From VRUE01 sp963697695 (GTDB lineage Bacteria; Actinomycetota; Thermoleophilia; Solirubrobacterales; 70-9): a stretch of 64,000 nt of DNA. This document shows, in pieces, positions 57,701 through 64,000 of this stretch (position 1 is its first letter; the number at the start of each line of letters is the position of its first letter). The notes beneath the pieces were generated by a model. That model saw only the letters and a program-made list of their open reading frames with translations. It had not been told where the DNA came from and made no database searches. The DNA lies in the NCBI GenBank assembly GCA_963697695.1, contig OY969094.1, positions 1,922,001-1,986,000 of the forward strand, read 5' to 3'. The position numbers and the translations under genes were made by a program.

Positions 57701-57829
57701 CGAGCGGTTCGCGAAGCGGCGCGGCGGAGGCTTGCCGAGGCTCAGCGCAGGCTTGGCCTTGAGCAGCAGCTAGCCAAGACCAAGCAGAGGACGAGGAGCA
57801 TCGAACGAGGCTTCGGAATCGGTCGGTAG
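54713..57829 (+). CDS. MobF-family conjugative relaxase-helicase (TraI/TrwC-like)
   Basis: This 1038-residue protein starts MLSIGKLGTGQENYYLEKV. Two Tyr pairs (Y14/Y15 and Y26/Y27) are candidate nicking tyrosines. The metal-binding three-His site is H154 with H165 and H167 in GDPQLHTHVLIAN. A RecD-like helicase domain follows with Walker A GEAGTGKS (437-444) and Walker B LLVDEAGM (about 504-511). The C-terminal 250 residues are charged helices. It nicks oriT and unwinds the transferred strand. No coupling protein is nearby. Confidence 0.95.
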   Translation: MLSIGKLGTGQENYYLEKVAEGAEDYYSGEGEAKGQWMGDAAAELGLFGEIDPKQLTAMLTANNPVTGEPLGLRVVGGRGPVPGFDLTFSAPKSVSLTWALGGEQVSAEVAQAHQLSVEAALDYMQREACWTRRGAGGSEFVHGNGYLAAAYVHRSSRNGDPQLHTHVLIANATKGPDGRWSRLYHPAIYHHAKTASYLYEAHLRHELNRRLGVEWQEVRKGIAEIAGFADEHLRAFSTRRAEILEAAGPDASARARQIATLTTRNVKERELTPETMRERWLSRAEEIGLDREVIEATFGTETQLATKLTLDQLDPQVTAHASHFDRRDAVQAVADLLPNGAPAPEVESVAAAFLASDAVVTVAETVKGQRFTTQRIWELEREALKTAERIASEPRGEAGELIAARVIGARPTLKPDQREMVRRLLAGHEGIVVVIGEAGTGKSFATVAAAEGWAQAGYELRVAAPTWRAANVLRAEGLEATTVAGLLRDLERGSCDLSSRSVLLVDEAGMVGSENLADLIRHADAAEVKLVLVGDPQQLGSVEAGGLFSAIADRTVPVHLDEVIRHNHDLDREAAKRIREGEGRDALSLYRSAERVTVARDAETRREAMVEDWWRSFGQGEDALMVAKRNAEVERLNATARELMQAEGRLGKDEIEVGEARFAAGDQVITRINDRTNEIYNRERWQVAEVDAERGRIVLDGIDQARTVEVGPDYLGRTTLGGEAPALQLAYAVTTYCAQGTTVDRAYVMADPSMDKQEFYVATSRSREQTYLYATPEIQAQRLEYAPAGPERDAIAHLAEAAERDRAQTAAHDEALRAELVKLSAEELAARRAELGTPARREAQTEETYARQVRAVEERRGQVEQAIADREAVEALGWRERHQKLPYANEREELLRERLAENVAKLEQMERPGTDARREREIAGHLLDTRSAQALAGARIKPPSYIVKELGERPDDPARAKAWDRGVRGIEGYRLEHRVKDTRNAFGREPQDAVARAVREAARRRLAEAQRRLGLEQQLAKTKQRTRSIERGFGIGR

Positions 57830-57975
57830 GCACCCCGACCCGCGCGATTGAAGCACCGCGCTCGCGGCCGTCAACCCCTTCGGGGTCGGGCTGCGCGCCC
57901 TTGACTGCCGCTCTCGCGGCGCTGGTTTGCGGGTAGGTCGGGGGATTGATCTGAGGCGCCCCCTACGATGATCAC
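57830..57975. other. Intergenic region with UUCG hairpin and promoter
   Basis: A stem ACCCC-TTCG-GGGGT (57874-57886) follows the relaxase and may end its transcript. TACGAT (57964-57969) lies 6 nt before ATG 57976, so the next gene appears to have a leaderless promoter. Confidence 0.45.
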
Positions 57976-59040
57976 ATGGCTACTGCGGGGCTTTTCAAGG
58001 ATGTTCTCCAGATGCGGGAGAACGCCTATCGAGGAGTAGCTAGACCTCTGCGAGCCAGCAGGGCTGCGACTGCCTCTGCCTCGCTCACAGACGCATACAC
58101 CTGGCCGGCAGGCGGGACTCGATCCGGCGTTGCCTTTTCCCGCATGTTCGACGGCCTCTATGGCCCTAATGGGTCCCCCAGCGCTGCCGCCGCCGCCAAG
58201 GCGCAGTTGGCGTCTATGCCGGTAGGTAGCACGCTGAGAGATCTTTACTCCCCTCGCAAACTCGACCGCCTGGTCAAAGACATGACCGGCCGCGGGAGCC
58301 TGATGTCGGCGATGACTGGATTCGATGCCGCGAAATGGGCAGAAGACATTCAGTCCGTCGGTGCTCACCGAGACGTAGTCAGACCTCTTGGCACCGGCGG
58401 TGCCGGCGCGGCGATCTCCACTCTCACAGACGCATACACCTGGCCGGCAGGCGGGACTCGATCCGGCGTTGCCTTTTCCCGCATGTTCGACGGCCTCTAT
58501 GGCCCTAATGGGTCCCCCAGCGCTGCCGCCGCCGCCAAGGCGCAGTTGGCGTCTATGCCGGTAGGTAGCACGCTGAGAGATCTTTACTCCCCTCGCAAAC
58601 TCGACCGCCTGGTCAAAGACATGACCGGCCGCGGGAGCCTGATGTCGGCGATGACTGGATTCGATGCCGCGAAATGGATGAAGGCTGCACAAGTAATCGA
58701 CGCCGGAAGCGAGCTTTTGGGGCGGAATGGACGACAGGCTGTGGCCACATCTTCACTCGCTGCTGCCATAGAGAGAGATCGTGTTTTTGTGCCCTCAGAA
58801 ACGGATGAGCCATCAATGGGCGTAGACGTGGTGGGGCCGCAGCTTCTCGAATGGCTTAGGCAGCTTCCTGTTTCCGAGCGCCACAACCTAGTTTCGTATT
58901 TGCTCACATTGCTTTCCCCGGCTACAACGGGACTCAATGCGACAGGGATTATTGAAATTCCCGAACCGGCAACGAGCGCGATTGTTGCGATCGTTTCGCT
59001 CATGGGAATCGTGCTTATCGCCCGTTCGTCGCGGCACTAG
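57976..59040 (+). CDS. Unknown element protein with perfect internal duplication and C-terminal membrane helix
   Basis: This 354-residue protein is of no family I recognise. Two 85-residue units (about residues 37-121 and 150-234) are identical in protein and in DNA. Each starts TDAYTWPAGGTRSGVAFSRM and ends MSAMTGFDAAKW. The short segments before each unit are related but diverged (GVARPLRAS and DVVRPLGTG). The C-terminus reads IPEPATSAIVAIVSLMGIVL then a basic tail, like a sorting or membrane anchor signal, but no N-terminal signal peptide is visible. The start is supported by TACGAT 6 nt upstream. Confidence 0.65.
   Translation: MATAGLFKDVLQMRENAYRGVARPLRASRAATASASLTDAYTWPAGGTRSGVAFSRMFDGLYGPNGSPSAAAAAKAQLASMPVGSTLRDLYSPRKLDRLVKDMTGRGSLMSAMTGFDAAKWAEDIQSVGAHRDVVRPLGTGGAGAAISTLTDAYTWPAGGTRSGVAFSRMFDGLYGPNGSPSAAAAAKAQLASMPVGSTLRDLYSPRKLDRLVKDMTGRGSLMSAMTGFDAAKWMKAAQVIDAGSELLGRNGRQAVATSSLAAAIERDRVFVPSETDEPSMGVDVVGPQLLEWLRQLPVSERHNLVSYLLTLLSPATTGLNATGIIEIPEPATSAIVAIVSLMGIVLIARSSRH
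58084..58677 (+). repeat. Perfect 255-bp direct repeat pair inside one gene
   Basis: Copy 1 is 58084-58338 and copy 2 is 58423-58677, identical at every base I compared and in frame (85 codons each, 339-bp period). The 84-bp spacer is related to sequence before copy 1 but diverged. Absence of synonymous differences points to recent duplication or gene conversion. Confidence 0.9.
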
Positions 59041-59063
59041 CGACACGCTGGGACTACTCCGAG

Positions 59064-59663
59064 CTATTGGTGGTCGCCTAGCTCGATGCTTTCTTCCTCT
59101 GATCGCGCCCCCGCTTCAAGACTCCTTAGCGTGGACCGGGCTTCTTCAAAGAGTGTGATGGCGTTTTGCAGCATCGTGCATTCGTTGTCTGGGATCGGGT
59201 TTCCTCTTTCTGCCTCCGTTGCCAGAACGACAACGTCCGCCTGCAAGTGTGCCTCCGAGAGCTTTTCCCAGCTCTCCAGCGTCAGATGGCGCGCTAGGAG
59301 CAGGCGATCCGAATTGGGTATGTCGCGGGCAAGCCGATGCTCCCCCCGCCGGGGCCAGCGCTTCATGATGAGCGCGGCCGCTGCGACCGTACTCGCCCGG
59401 TGAAGGTCATCGCCGTGAGCCCTCGCGACGCTCCTTACCAATCGTGCTTCGAGCCGCCGCTCGCGGACATCTTGATGACGTTGGCGCCTTTCCTCGACGC
59501 GAGCTAGATTGCGACCACCTACGTATGTACCCGCCAACGCTGCGATGGCAGCGATGGCCGGAGACGCAAAGTCGCTAATGGCCGCAAGGAGCATGGCCGA
59601 AACCCTGCCCAATCGTTCGGTCAGATCGGCTGCTACCGCCATCGGCCATCGGATAGATGGCAC
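59064..59663 (-). CDS. Hypothetical membrane-anchored element protein
   Basis: This roughly 199-residue protein has one or two N-terminal hydrophobic helices (SAMLLAAISDFASPAIAAIAALAGTYVGG) followed by a charged helical cytoplasmic domain. I recognise no family. It has a GTG start at 59663; an ATG at 59642 is an alternative. It converges with the duplicated-repeat gene, with 23 bp between their stops. Confidence 0.5.
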   Translation of the reverse strand: MPSIRWPMAVAADLTERLGRVSAMLLAAISDFASPAIAAIAALAGTYVGGRNLARVEERRQRHQDVRERRLEARLVRSVARAHGDDLHRASTVAAAALIMKRWPRRGEHRLARDIPNSDRLLLARHLTLESWEKLSEAHLQADVVVLATEAERGNPIPDNECTMLQNAITLFEEARSTLRSLEAGARSEEESIELGDHQ

Positions 59664-59684
59664 GTGTACGTTCCGAGGAGCCCC

Positions 59685-59715
59685 TGTGCCATAACCGTGC
59701 CACAGTCATGCCACA
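59685..59715. repeat. Three 11-bp-spaced GTGCCA-type repeats at right end
   Basis: TGTGCCATAAC, CGTGCCACAGT and CATGCCACAGA follow each other directly with an exact 11-bp period (59685, 59696, 59707). The left end has the same GTGCCA core twice. One turn of the helix between copies suits integrase arm binding. Confidence 0.6.
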
Positions 59716-59810
59716 GAACAATCGGATTCAGCCGGAGCCAACCGGACTCGGATGAGAGCCTTACCGCTACTCCGTAAACCGCTCTAGCAAGCCAGATTTA
59801 GCGCCATAAG

Positions 59811-59899
59811 CGGAGGGGGAGGGATTCGAACCCTCGAGACGCCGTTCGGCGCCTGCCGGTTTTCAAGACCGGTGCATTCAACCGCTCTGCCACCCCTCC
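59811..59899 (-). tRNA. tRNA-Ser(UGA)
   Basis: The 89-nt minus-strand sequence folds as a class II tRNA. The acceptor is GGAGGGG/CCCCTCC with a discriminator G at 59811. The anticodon loop CTTGAAA gives UGA, and a long variable arm and GGTTCGAATCC T-arm follow. CCA is not encoded. Its 3' portion doubles as the right att site of the mobile element, so the gene remains functional. Confidence 0.95.
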
Positions 59900-59972
59900 G
59901 AAGGTGGTTGCCGACCCGATGCTAGACGCAGAGGGCGCATGCGGATCCGGCTGCGACTGGTTGGATGTGTGA

Positions 59973-61127
59973 ATGCGCCGCCTGCTTGTCCTTGCGTCGG
60001 CGATGGTCTTCTTTGACGTCGTCTTCTTCTCGGCGATTGCGCCGTTGTTGCCGGACTACGTGTCCGATCTTGGGCTGAGCAAGGCCCAGGCAGGAATTCT
60101 CACTGCCGCCTACGCGGCGGGAACCCTGCTCTGCTCGCTGCCCGCCGGCTGGCTCGCTGCCCGCTTCGGGCCCCGCCGCGCGGTGATCGAGGGGTTGTTG
60201 CTGCTCGGTGCCTCCAGCGTCGTCTTCGGCTTCGCGGAGCAGTACGAGCTCCTCGTCGGGGCGCGATTCGTCCAGGGGATCGCCGGGGCGCTGATCTGGT
60301 CCGGCGGACTGACCTGGCTGATCACCGTCGCGCCCGACGAGCGTCGTGGCTCGGTGATCGGTACGGCGCTGGGGACCGCCGTCGCCGGTGCACTGTTCGG
60401 GCCTGCGCTCGGGGCGCTCGCGGCTGAAGTCGGCACCGAGTTGATCTTCGGAGGGGTCCTCGTCGTCGCCGCGATTCTTGCCGTGCTCGCGTTTCGGACC
60501 CCGGAGGCAAACGCGCCCGAGTTGCAGGATCTGCGCGAAGTCGCGGCGACGATCGTCAGCCGGCCCGTCCTGGTCGGGACGGTTCTCGTCGCTGTGCCAT
60601 CGCTGATGTTCGGCGCGGTCGAGGTGTTGGTGCCGTTGCGGATCGACGAGCTCGGCGGTGGGCATGGGCTGATTGCCGGTGGCTTCATCGCGGGCGCGGC
60701 GCTGGAGGCGACACTGGCTCCCCTCAGCGGACGCTATTCCGACCGGGCTGGTCGCCGCACACCGTTCATGGTCGGCCTCAGCATCTGCGCCGTCGCCATG
60801 GCGGCACTCGCGGTGGGGCAGACGCTCGGTGTGGTGATGGCTGCTCTGGTCGTCACCTCGCTGGGCGCCGGCCTCTGCTTCGCACCGGTGCTGACGATGC
60901 TCTCCGAGGTGGCCGAGTCCAGCGGTCTGCACCAGGGCTACGCCGCAGGGCTCTCGAACATGGCTTGGGCCTCCGGTCAGGTCGCCGGCGGAGTCGCCGG
61001 TGGTGCCGTCGCGAGCGTCGCCGGCAACGCCGCGCCCAGCTTCGCGATCGTCGTCCTACTGCTGGTGACGGTTGCCTACGCGCACCGCGCCTTGGCGTCC
61101 CCGCCCGTGCGACCCGCCGAAGGGTGA
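59973..61127 (+). CDS. MFS transporter
   Basis: This 384-residue protein has 12 hydrophobic segments. LPAGWLAARFGPRRAVIEG is the MFS loop 2-3 motif and GRYSDRAGRRTPFMVG the matching loop 8-9 motif. The pattern fits drug/sugar efflux subfamilies (DHA1-like). The substrate is unknown. It is followed 25 bp later by a flavoprotein gene in the same direction. Confidence 0.9.
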   Translation: MRRLLVLASAMVFFDVVFFSAIAPLLPDYVSDLGLSKAQAGILTAAYAAGTLLCSLPAGWLAARFGPRRAVIEGLLLLGASSVVFGFAEQYELLVGARFVQGIAGALIWSGGLTWLITVAPDERRGSVIGTALGTAVAGALFGPALGALAAEVGTELIFGGVLVVAAILAVLAFRTPEANAPELQDLREVAATIVSRPVLVGTVLVAVPSLMFGAVEVLVPLRIDELGGGHGLIAGGFIAGAALEATLAPLSGRYSDRAGRRTPFMVGLSICAVAMAALAVGQTLGVVMAALVVTSLGAGLCFAPVLTMLSEVAESSGLHQGYAAGLSNMAWASGQVAGGVAGGAVASVAGNAAPSFAIVVLLLVTVAYAHRALASPPVRPAEG

Positions 61128-61152
61128 GGCCTTGACTAATAGGCTTCCCCGG

Positions 61153-62478
61153 ATGAATTCCGGGAGGCAACGGGACGGCTCCGCTTCGCCCTGGAAGAAC
61201 TGGGCGGGAGATCAGACCTGCACGCCGGCCAGCAGGGTTCGACCGCGCGATCGGGAGGAACTGGCAGCGGCGATCGTCGCTGCCGCCTCCGCCGGACGCA
61301 AGGTCAGCGTCGCCGGCAGCGGCCACTCGTTCACCGACACGGCGATGACCGGCGACACGATGATCGATGCCGGTGCGCTCAGTGGTGTGATCGATGCCGA
61401 CCCCGCCTCGGGGCTGGTCAAGGTCGGCGGCGGCACCGTGCTTGCTCAGCTGAACGAGGAACTGCACCGCATGGGACTGGCGATGGAGAACCTCGGTGAC
61501 ATCGACAGCCAGACGGTCGCCGGGGCCACCTCCACCGGCACCCACGGGACGGGGGCGAAGCTGCGCAACATCTCCTCGCAAGTGGTCGGAGCGGAGCTGG
61601 TGCTCGGCGACGGCTCGGTGCGGGAGCTCGATGAGGAGGGCGACCCCGATCTCCTCCGTGCCGCTCGCGTCGGCATCGGCGCCCTTGGCGCGGTCTCGGC
61701 GCTGACCCTGCGCTGCGTCCCGGCCTTCACCTTGGACCGGGTCGATAGTCCCCGCCCTCGCGAGGAGGTCCTCGACAGCTTCCAGGAACGGGCCGACGCC
61801 CACGATCACTTCGAGCTCTTCACCTTCCCCTACGCCGACTCTGCCCTGGTCCTGGAGCGCAACCGCACCGACGCGCCCGCGCGCCCGCGAGGCAAGGCCG
61901 CCGCCTTCCTCAACGACGTCGTCCTCGAGAACTGGGCACTGGAGGCGGTCTCCGCGGCAGGGAAGCTCTTTCCTCGCGCGATCCCGTCGCTGTCGAAATT
62001 CGCCGCCTGGCTCGCCTCGGGCAGCCACTCGATCGATCGCAGCGATCAGATCTTCGCCAACGAGCGCCGCGTTCGCTTCACCGAGATGGAGTACGGCGTG
62101 CCTCGCGAGCAGGGTCCGGAGGCGGTGCGCCGGGTGATCGACTGGGTGCGCTCCAATCGCTACCCCGTCTTCTTCCCGATCGAGGTCCGCGTGACCGCGG
62201 CCGACGATGCCCTGCTCAGCCCCTCGCACGAACGCGACACCACATATATCGCGGTCCACCAGTACCGCGGGATGGAGTGGCGCCCATACTTCGAGGCGGT
62301 CGAGGCGATCATGGCCGACTACGCCGGCCGGCCGCACTGGGGCAAGCGCCATTTCCTCACCGCGGCGACGCTGTCCGAGCGCTATCCCCGCTGGGCCGAC
62401 TTCCAGAAGGCGCGTGACGAGCTGGACCCCAACCGCGTCTTCACCAACGAGTACGCGGCGCGCGCGCTCGGCTCCTAG
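61153..62478 (+). CDS. FAD-linked aldonolactone oxidase-type oxidoreductase
   Basis: This roughly 441-residue protein has an FAD-binding PCMH domain with VSVAGSGHSFTDTAMT, where the His is the usual covalent flavin attachment site. GGGTVLAQLNEELHRMG, VAGATSTGTHGTG and a C-terminal ALO domain ending in RPHWGKRHFLT and NRVFTNEYAARAL follow. Relatives oxidise L-gulono- or D-arabinono-1,4-lactone or alditols. ATG 61153 is the conservative start; TTG 61132, preceded by a GAGG sequence, is possible. Confidence 0.87.
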   Translation: MNSGRQRDGSASPWKNWAGDQTCTPASRVRPRDREELAAAIVAAASAGRKVSVAGSGHSFTDTAMTGDTMIDAGALSGVIDADPASGLVKVGGGTVLAQLNEELHRMGLAMENLGDIDSQTVAGATSTGTHGTGAKLRNISSQVVGAELVLGDGSVRELDEEGDPDLLRAARVGIGALGAVSALTLRCVPAFTLDRVDSPRPREEVLDSFQERADAHDHFELFTFPYADSALVLERNRTDAPARPRGKAAAFLNDVVLENWALEAVSAAGKLFPRAIPSLSKFAAWLASGSHSIDRSDQIFANERRVRFTEMEYGVPREQGPEAVRRVIDWVRSNRYPVFFPIEVRVTAADDALLSPSHERDTTYIAVHQYRGMEWRPYFEAVEAIMADYAGRPHWGKRHFLTAATLSERYPRWADFQKARDELDPNRVFTNEYAARALGS

Positions 62479-63681
62479 CTAGAGAAAGGTCTGGCCCTCG
62501 CCGCGGTAGGTAGGGACCGTGTCGACGACGCTGCTGTCCTCGACCAGGTGGAGGACGTCGAAGCGCTCGCAGAGCTCGCCCGCCTTGGCATGGCGCATGT
62601 AGACGCGGTCGCCTACTTGCAGTTGCCGGGCCGGGGTGCCGCTGAGGGGGGTCTGGACCTCGCCGGCGCCCTCCTCGGAATCGAGCTCGAGGCCGGGCGG
62701 GAGCCAAGGGGACGGTAGGCGGGCGCCGTCGCCGCTGCCCGAGGCCAGGTAGCCGCCGCCGAGCGCCGTCGCCACGCCGGCGGTGGGCTTGCGGACGATC
62801 GGCAATGCAAAGCCGGCGGCCGGGGTGAGCGTGAAGCGGCTGTAGTAGTCGAAGAGGGTGGGCGCGTAGAAGCCCGAGCCGGCGGCGATCTCGGTGACCG
62901 AGTCCTCGGCGCCGGTCAGTTCGAGGCTGCCGGTGCCGCCGCCGTTGACGATCGGCAGCTCGGCGAACTCGCGGATTGCGGCAACGACCGCTGCCCGCCG
63001 CTCGGCCAGCTCGGCGGCGGAGCGGCGCTGCATCGCCTGGATCGCCGTGCCGCGCAGGCGGCGGCCCGGCGGCTGATCGCCGACGCCGGCGATCTGGCCC
63101 TCGTAGGACATCAATGCCGCCAGCTCGAGCTTCGGGCGCCGCTCGATCTCGCGAGCGAGGGCAACCGCCTGCTCGACCGTGTGTATGGGTGAGCGCTTCG
63201 GTCCGACCTTGATCCGTCCCCCCAGCGCCCACCAGCCGGCATCGAGATCGATGCAAACTCGTACTGGCGCGGCGTCGCCGCCCAGCACCGACTCGATCGC
63301 GTCGAGGTGCTCTTTGCAGTCGACCATCACGATCGGCGCCTCGCCCGGGTTGGCGACCGAACGCAGCGCCAGTTCCCCCAGGGCTCCGGTGTCCGCGGTC
63401 GGGTAGGCGAGCAGCAGGTTCTCGAACCCGCTCTCGGCCAGCCACAGCGTCTCCGGCAGGGTGAAGGTCATCAAGCCGGCGAAGCGCGCGTCCCGCTGCA
63501 GGATGCGCTCCAGCAGCGCCCGGCAGCGGACAGACTTGCTGGCGACCCGGATCGGCTTGCTGCCGGCCCGTCCCAGCATCTCCGCGGCGTTCGACCACAT
63601 CGCGTCGAGATCGACGAAGGCGAACGGCGCCTCTACCTCCTCGAAGATGGCTTCGTAGCGCTCATGAGACTGCTCCGTCAT
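62479..63681 (-). CDS. Fold-type III PLP amino-acid deaminase/aldolase (alanine racemase N-domain type)
   Basis: The 400-residue protein begins with APFAFVDLDAMWSNAAEM and IRVASKSVRC, where Lys forms the PLP Schiff base. LMSYEGQIAGVGD, IVNGGGTGSLE and a C-terminal beta domain (LQVGDRVYMRHAKAGELCERF) with likely metal-binding His/Cys follow. This matches D-threonine aldolase/D-serine dehydratase-like enzymes. ATG 63681 has TAGGCT 7 nt upstream. The longer frame reaching 63867 is antisense to a tRNA and was rejected. It is tail-to-tail with the flavoprotein gene with no gap. Confidence 0.86.
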   Translation of the reverse strand: MTEQSHERYEAIFEEVEAPFAFVDLDAMWSNAAEMLGRAGSKPIRVASKSVRCRALLERILQRDARFAGLMTFTLPETLWLAESGFENLLLAYPTADTGALGELALRSVANPGEAPIVMVDCKEHLDAIESVLGGDAAPVRVCIDLDAGWWALGGRIKVGPKRSPIHTVEQAVALAREIERRPKLELAALMSYEGQIAGVGDQPPGRRLRGTAIQAMQRRSAAELAERRAAVVAAIREFAELPIVNGGGTGSLELTGAEDSVTEIAAGSGFYAPTLFDYYSRFTLTPAAGFALPIVRKPTAGVATALGGGYLASGSGDGARLPSPWLPPGLELDSEEGAGEVQTPLSGTPARQLQVGDRVYMRHAKAGELCERFDVLHLVEDSSVVDTVPTYRGEGQTFL

Positions 63682-63737
63682 GGCCCTGAGCCTAACCGCG
63701 TCACCCTCGGGCGCGCCGCCGCTAATGTTTTGGGCCC

Positions 63738-63826
63738 GGAGAGGTGGCCGAGTGGCTGAAGGCACTCGCCTGCTAAGCGAGTAGGGGGCGCAAGCTCTCT
63801 CGAGGGTTCGAATCCCTCCCTCTCCG
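63738..63826 (+). tRNA. tRNA-Ser(GCU)
   Basis: This 89-nt class II tRNA has acceptor GGAGAGG/CCTCTCC, an anticodon loop CTGCTAA giving GCU, a long variable arm (GGGGGCGCAAGCTCTCTC) and T-arm GGTTCGAATCC. CCA is not encoded. Confidence 0.95.
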
Positions 63827-64000
63827 CTGTCCGGCGGCGGCGCATTGCGGCGTCCTCGCTCGCTCACGTGCGGAGCACGCTTCGCTCGCTGCGTCCTGGC
63901 ACTGCTTGCCGCCAGACAGCGGAGCTGATGGCTGGCCGGAGCGAAGGTCGCTGGGCTACGAGACCCGGGAGCGGAGGATTACCCGGCCGCCGTGGGCCGG
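63827..64000. other. Intergenic/edge region with inverted repeats after tRNA
   Basis: No gene can be supported before the window ends. CTGTCCGGCGGC (63827-63838) and GCCGCCAGACAG (63908-63919) are reverse complements with one mismatch. The interval is rich in CGCTCGCT-type repeats and contains a small CGTGCGGAGCACG hairpin. Confidence 0.4.

Larger units (their letters stand above)
49021..59867. mobile_element. Integrative mobilizable element in tRNA-Ser(UGA), about 10.8 kb
   Basis: The element lies between tRNA-derived direct repeats 10,790 bp apart. It carries a tyrosine integrase (51643-52809), an excisionase-like protein (54089-54301), two XRE regulators and a MobF relaxase-helicase (54713-57829). 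No coupling ATPase, FtsK-like translocase or type IV secretion gene is present, so it should be mobilised by another element. Cargo includes the DUF262/HEPN pair and HicAB. Genes at 49528-51152 are noticeably AT-richer than the chromosome. Short GTGCCA repeats flank both ends. Confidence 0.88.

Noticed and set aside
58084..58677. Possible CRISPR or insertion sequence from the long direct repeat
   Set aside because: There are only two long units, in frame within one gene, with no spacers, terminal inverted repeats or transposase.
57871..58692. 273-residue minus-strand frame with its own internal repeat
   Set aside because: It mirrors the duplicated units of the plus-strand gene. The plus strand has a better promoter, start and C-terminal membrane segment.
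63682..63867. N-terminal extension of the PLP enzyme containing GEGGIRTLERA
   Set aside because: The extension is translated antisense through tRNA-Ser(GCU), and a leaderless-type -10 precedes the internal ATG at 63681.

Overview
This is a very GC-rich window, with C or G at almost every third codon position. Its genes fit an actinobacterium, most likely the Thermoleophilia/Solirubrobacterales group. That placement is my inference from the long-form RmlA, the giant Lhr helicase, the secreted Ig-like and RTX-like proteins, and the frequent leaderless-looking promoters; no 16S gene is present.

Positions 1-26276 form a surface-polysaccharide island. The window opens inside an ABC-transporter ATPase (Wzt-like) that diverges from a GT2 glycosyltransferase. 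Two GDP-mannose 4,6-dehydratase paralogues flank an inverted C-methyltransferase-type gene. A leftward operon (15904 to 6224) carries five glycosyltransferases, a Wzx flippase, a Wzy-like polymerase and a methyltransferase. A complete rmlADBC operon for dTDP-L-rhamnose diverges from it. Beyond a VapBC module lie another glycosyltransferase, the initiating phosphoglycosyltransferase and an O-antigen ligase. A membrane-anchored secreted protein and a secreted glycosidase close the island. Together these cover sugar supply, assembly on undecaprenyl phosphate, flipping, polymerisation and ligation or export.

Positions 26310-48971 are mostly chromosomal housekeeping and secreted proteins: Lhr helicase, MazEF, a Crp/Fnr regulator with Pcm, an RTX-repeat protein, ASCH and SRPBCC proteins, CIRCE-groES-groEL, a GH26-like protein, an NmrA-type oxidoreductase, a subtilase with a PASTA tail, a 7Fe ferredoxin, an arylsulfotransferase-like protein, Mrp/ApbC, a secreted Ig-like protein, a cyclophilin and a K+ channel.

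Positions 49021-59867 are a 10.8-kb integrated mobilizable element lodged in a tRNA-Ser(UGA) gene. It is bounded by tRNA-derived direct repeats and carries short repeats beside both ends. It encodes a tyrosine integrase, an excisionase-like protein, paired XRE regulators and a MobF relaxase-helicase, but no coupling protein or secretion system. Its cargo is a low-GC DUF262 + HEPN gene pair (the best candidate for an under-described defence system), a HicAB pair and a protein with a perfect internal 255-bp duplication.

Positions 59973-64000 return to the chromosome: an MFS transporter, an aldonolactone-oxidase-type flavoprotein, a fold-type III PLP enzyme and tRNA-Ser(GCU).

A recurring feature is a TANNNT -10 hexamer 6-8 nt upstream of a start codon, which indicates widespread leaderless transcription and was used to choose several starts.
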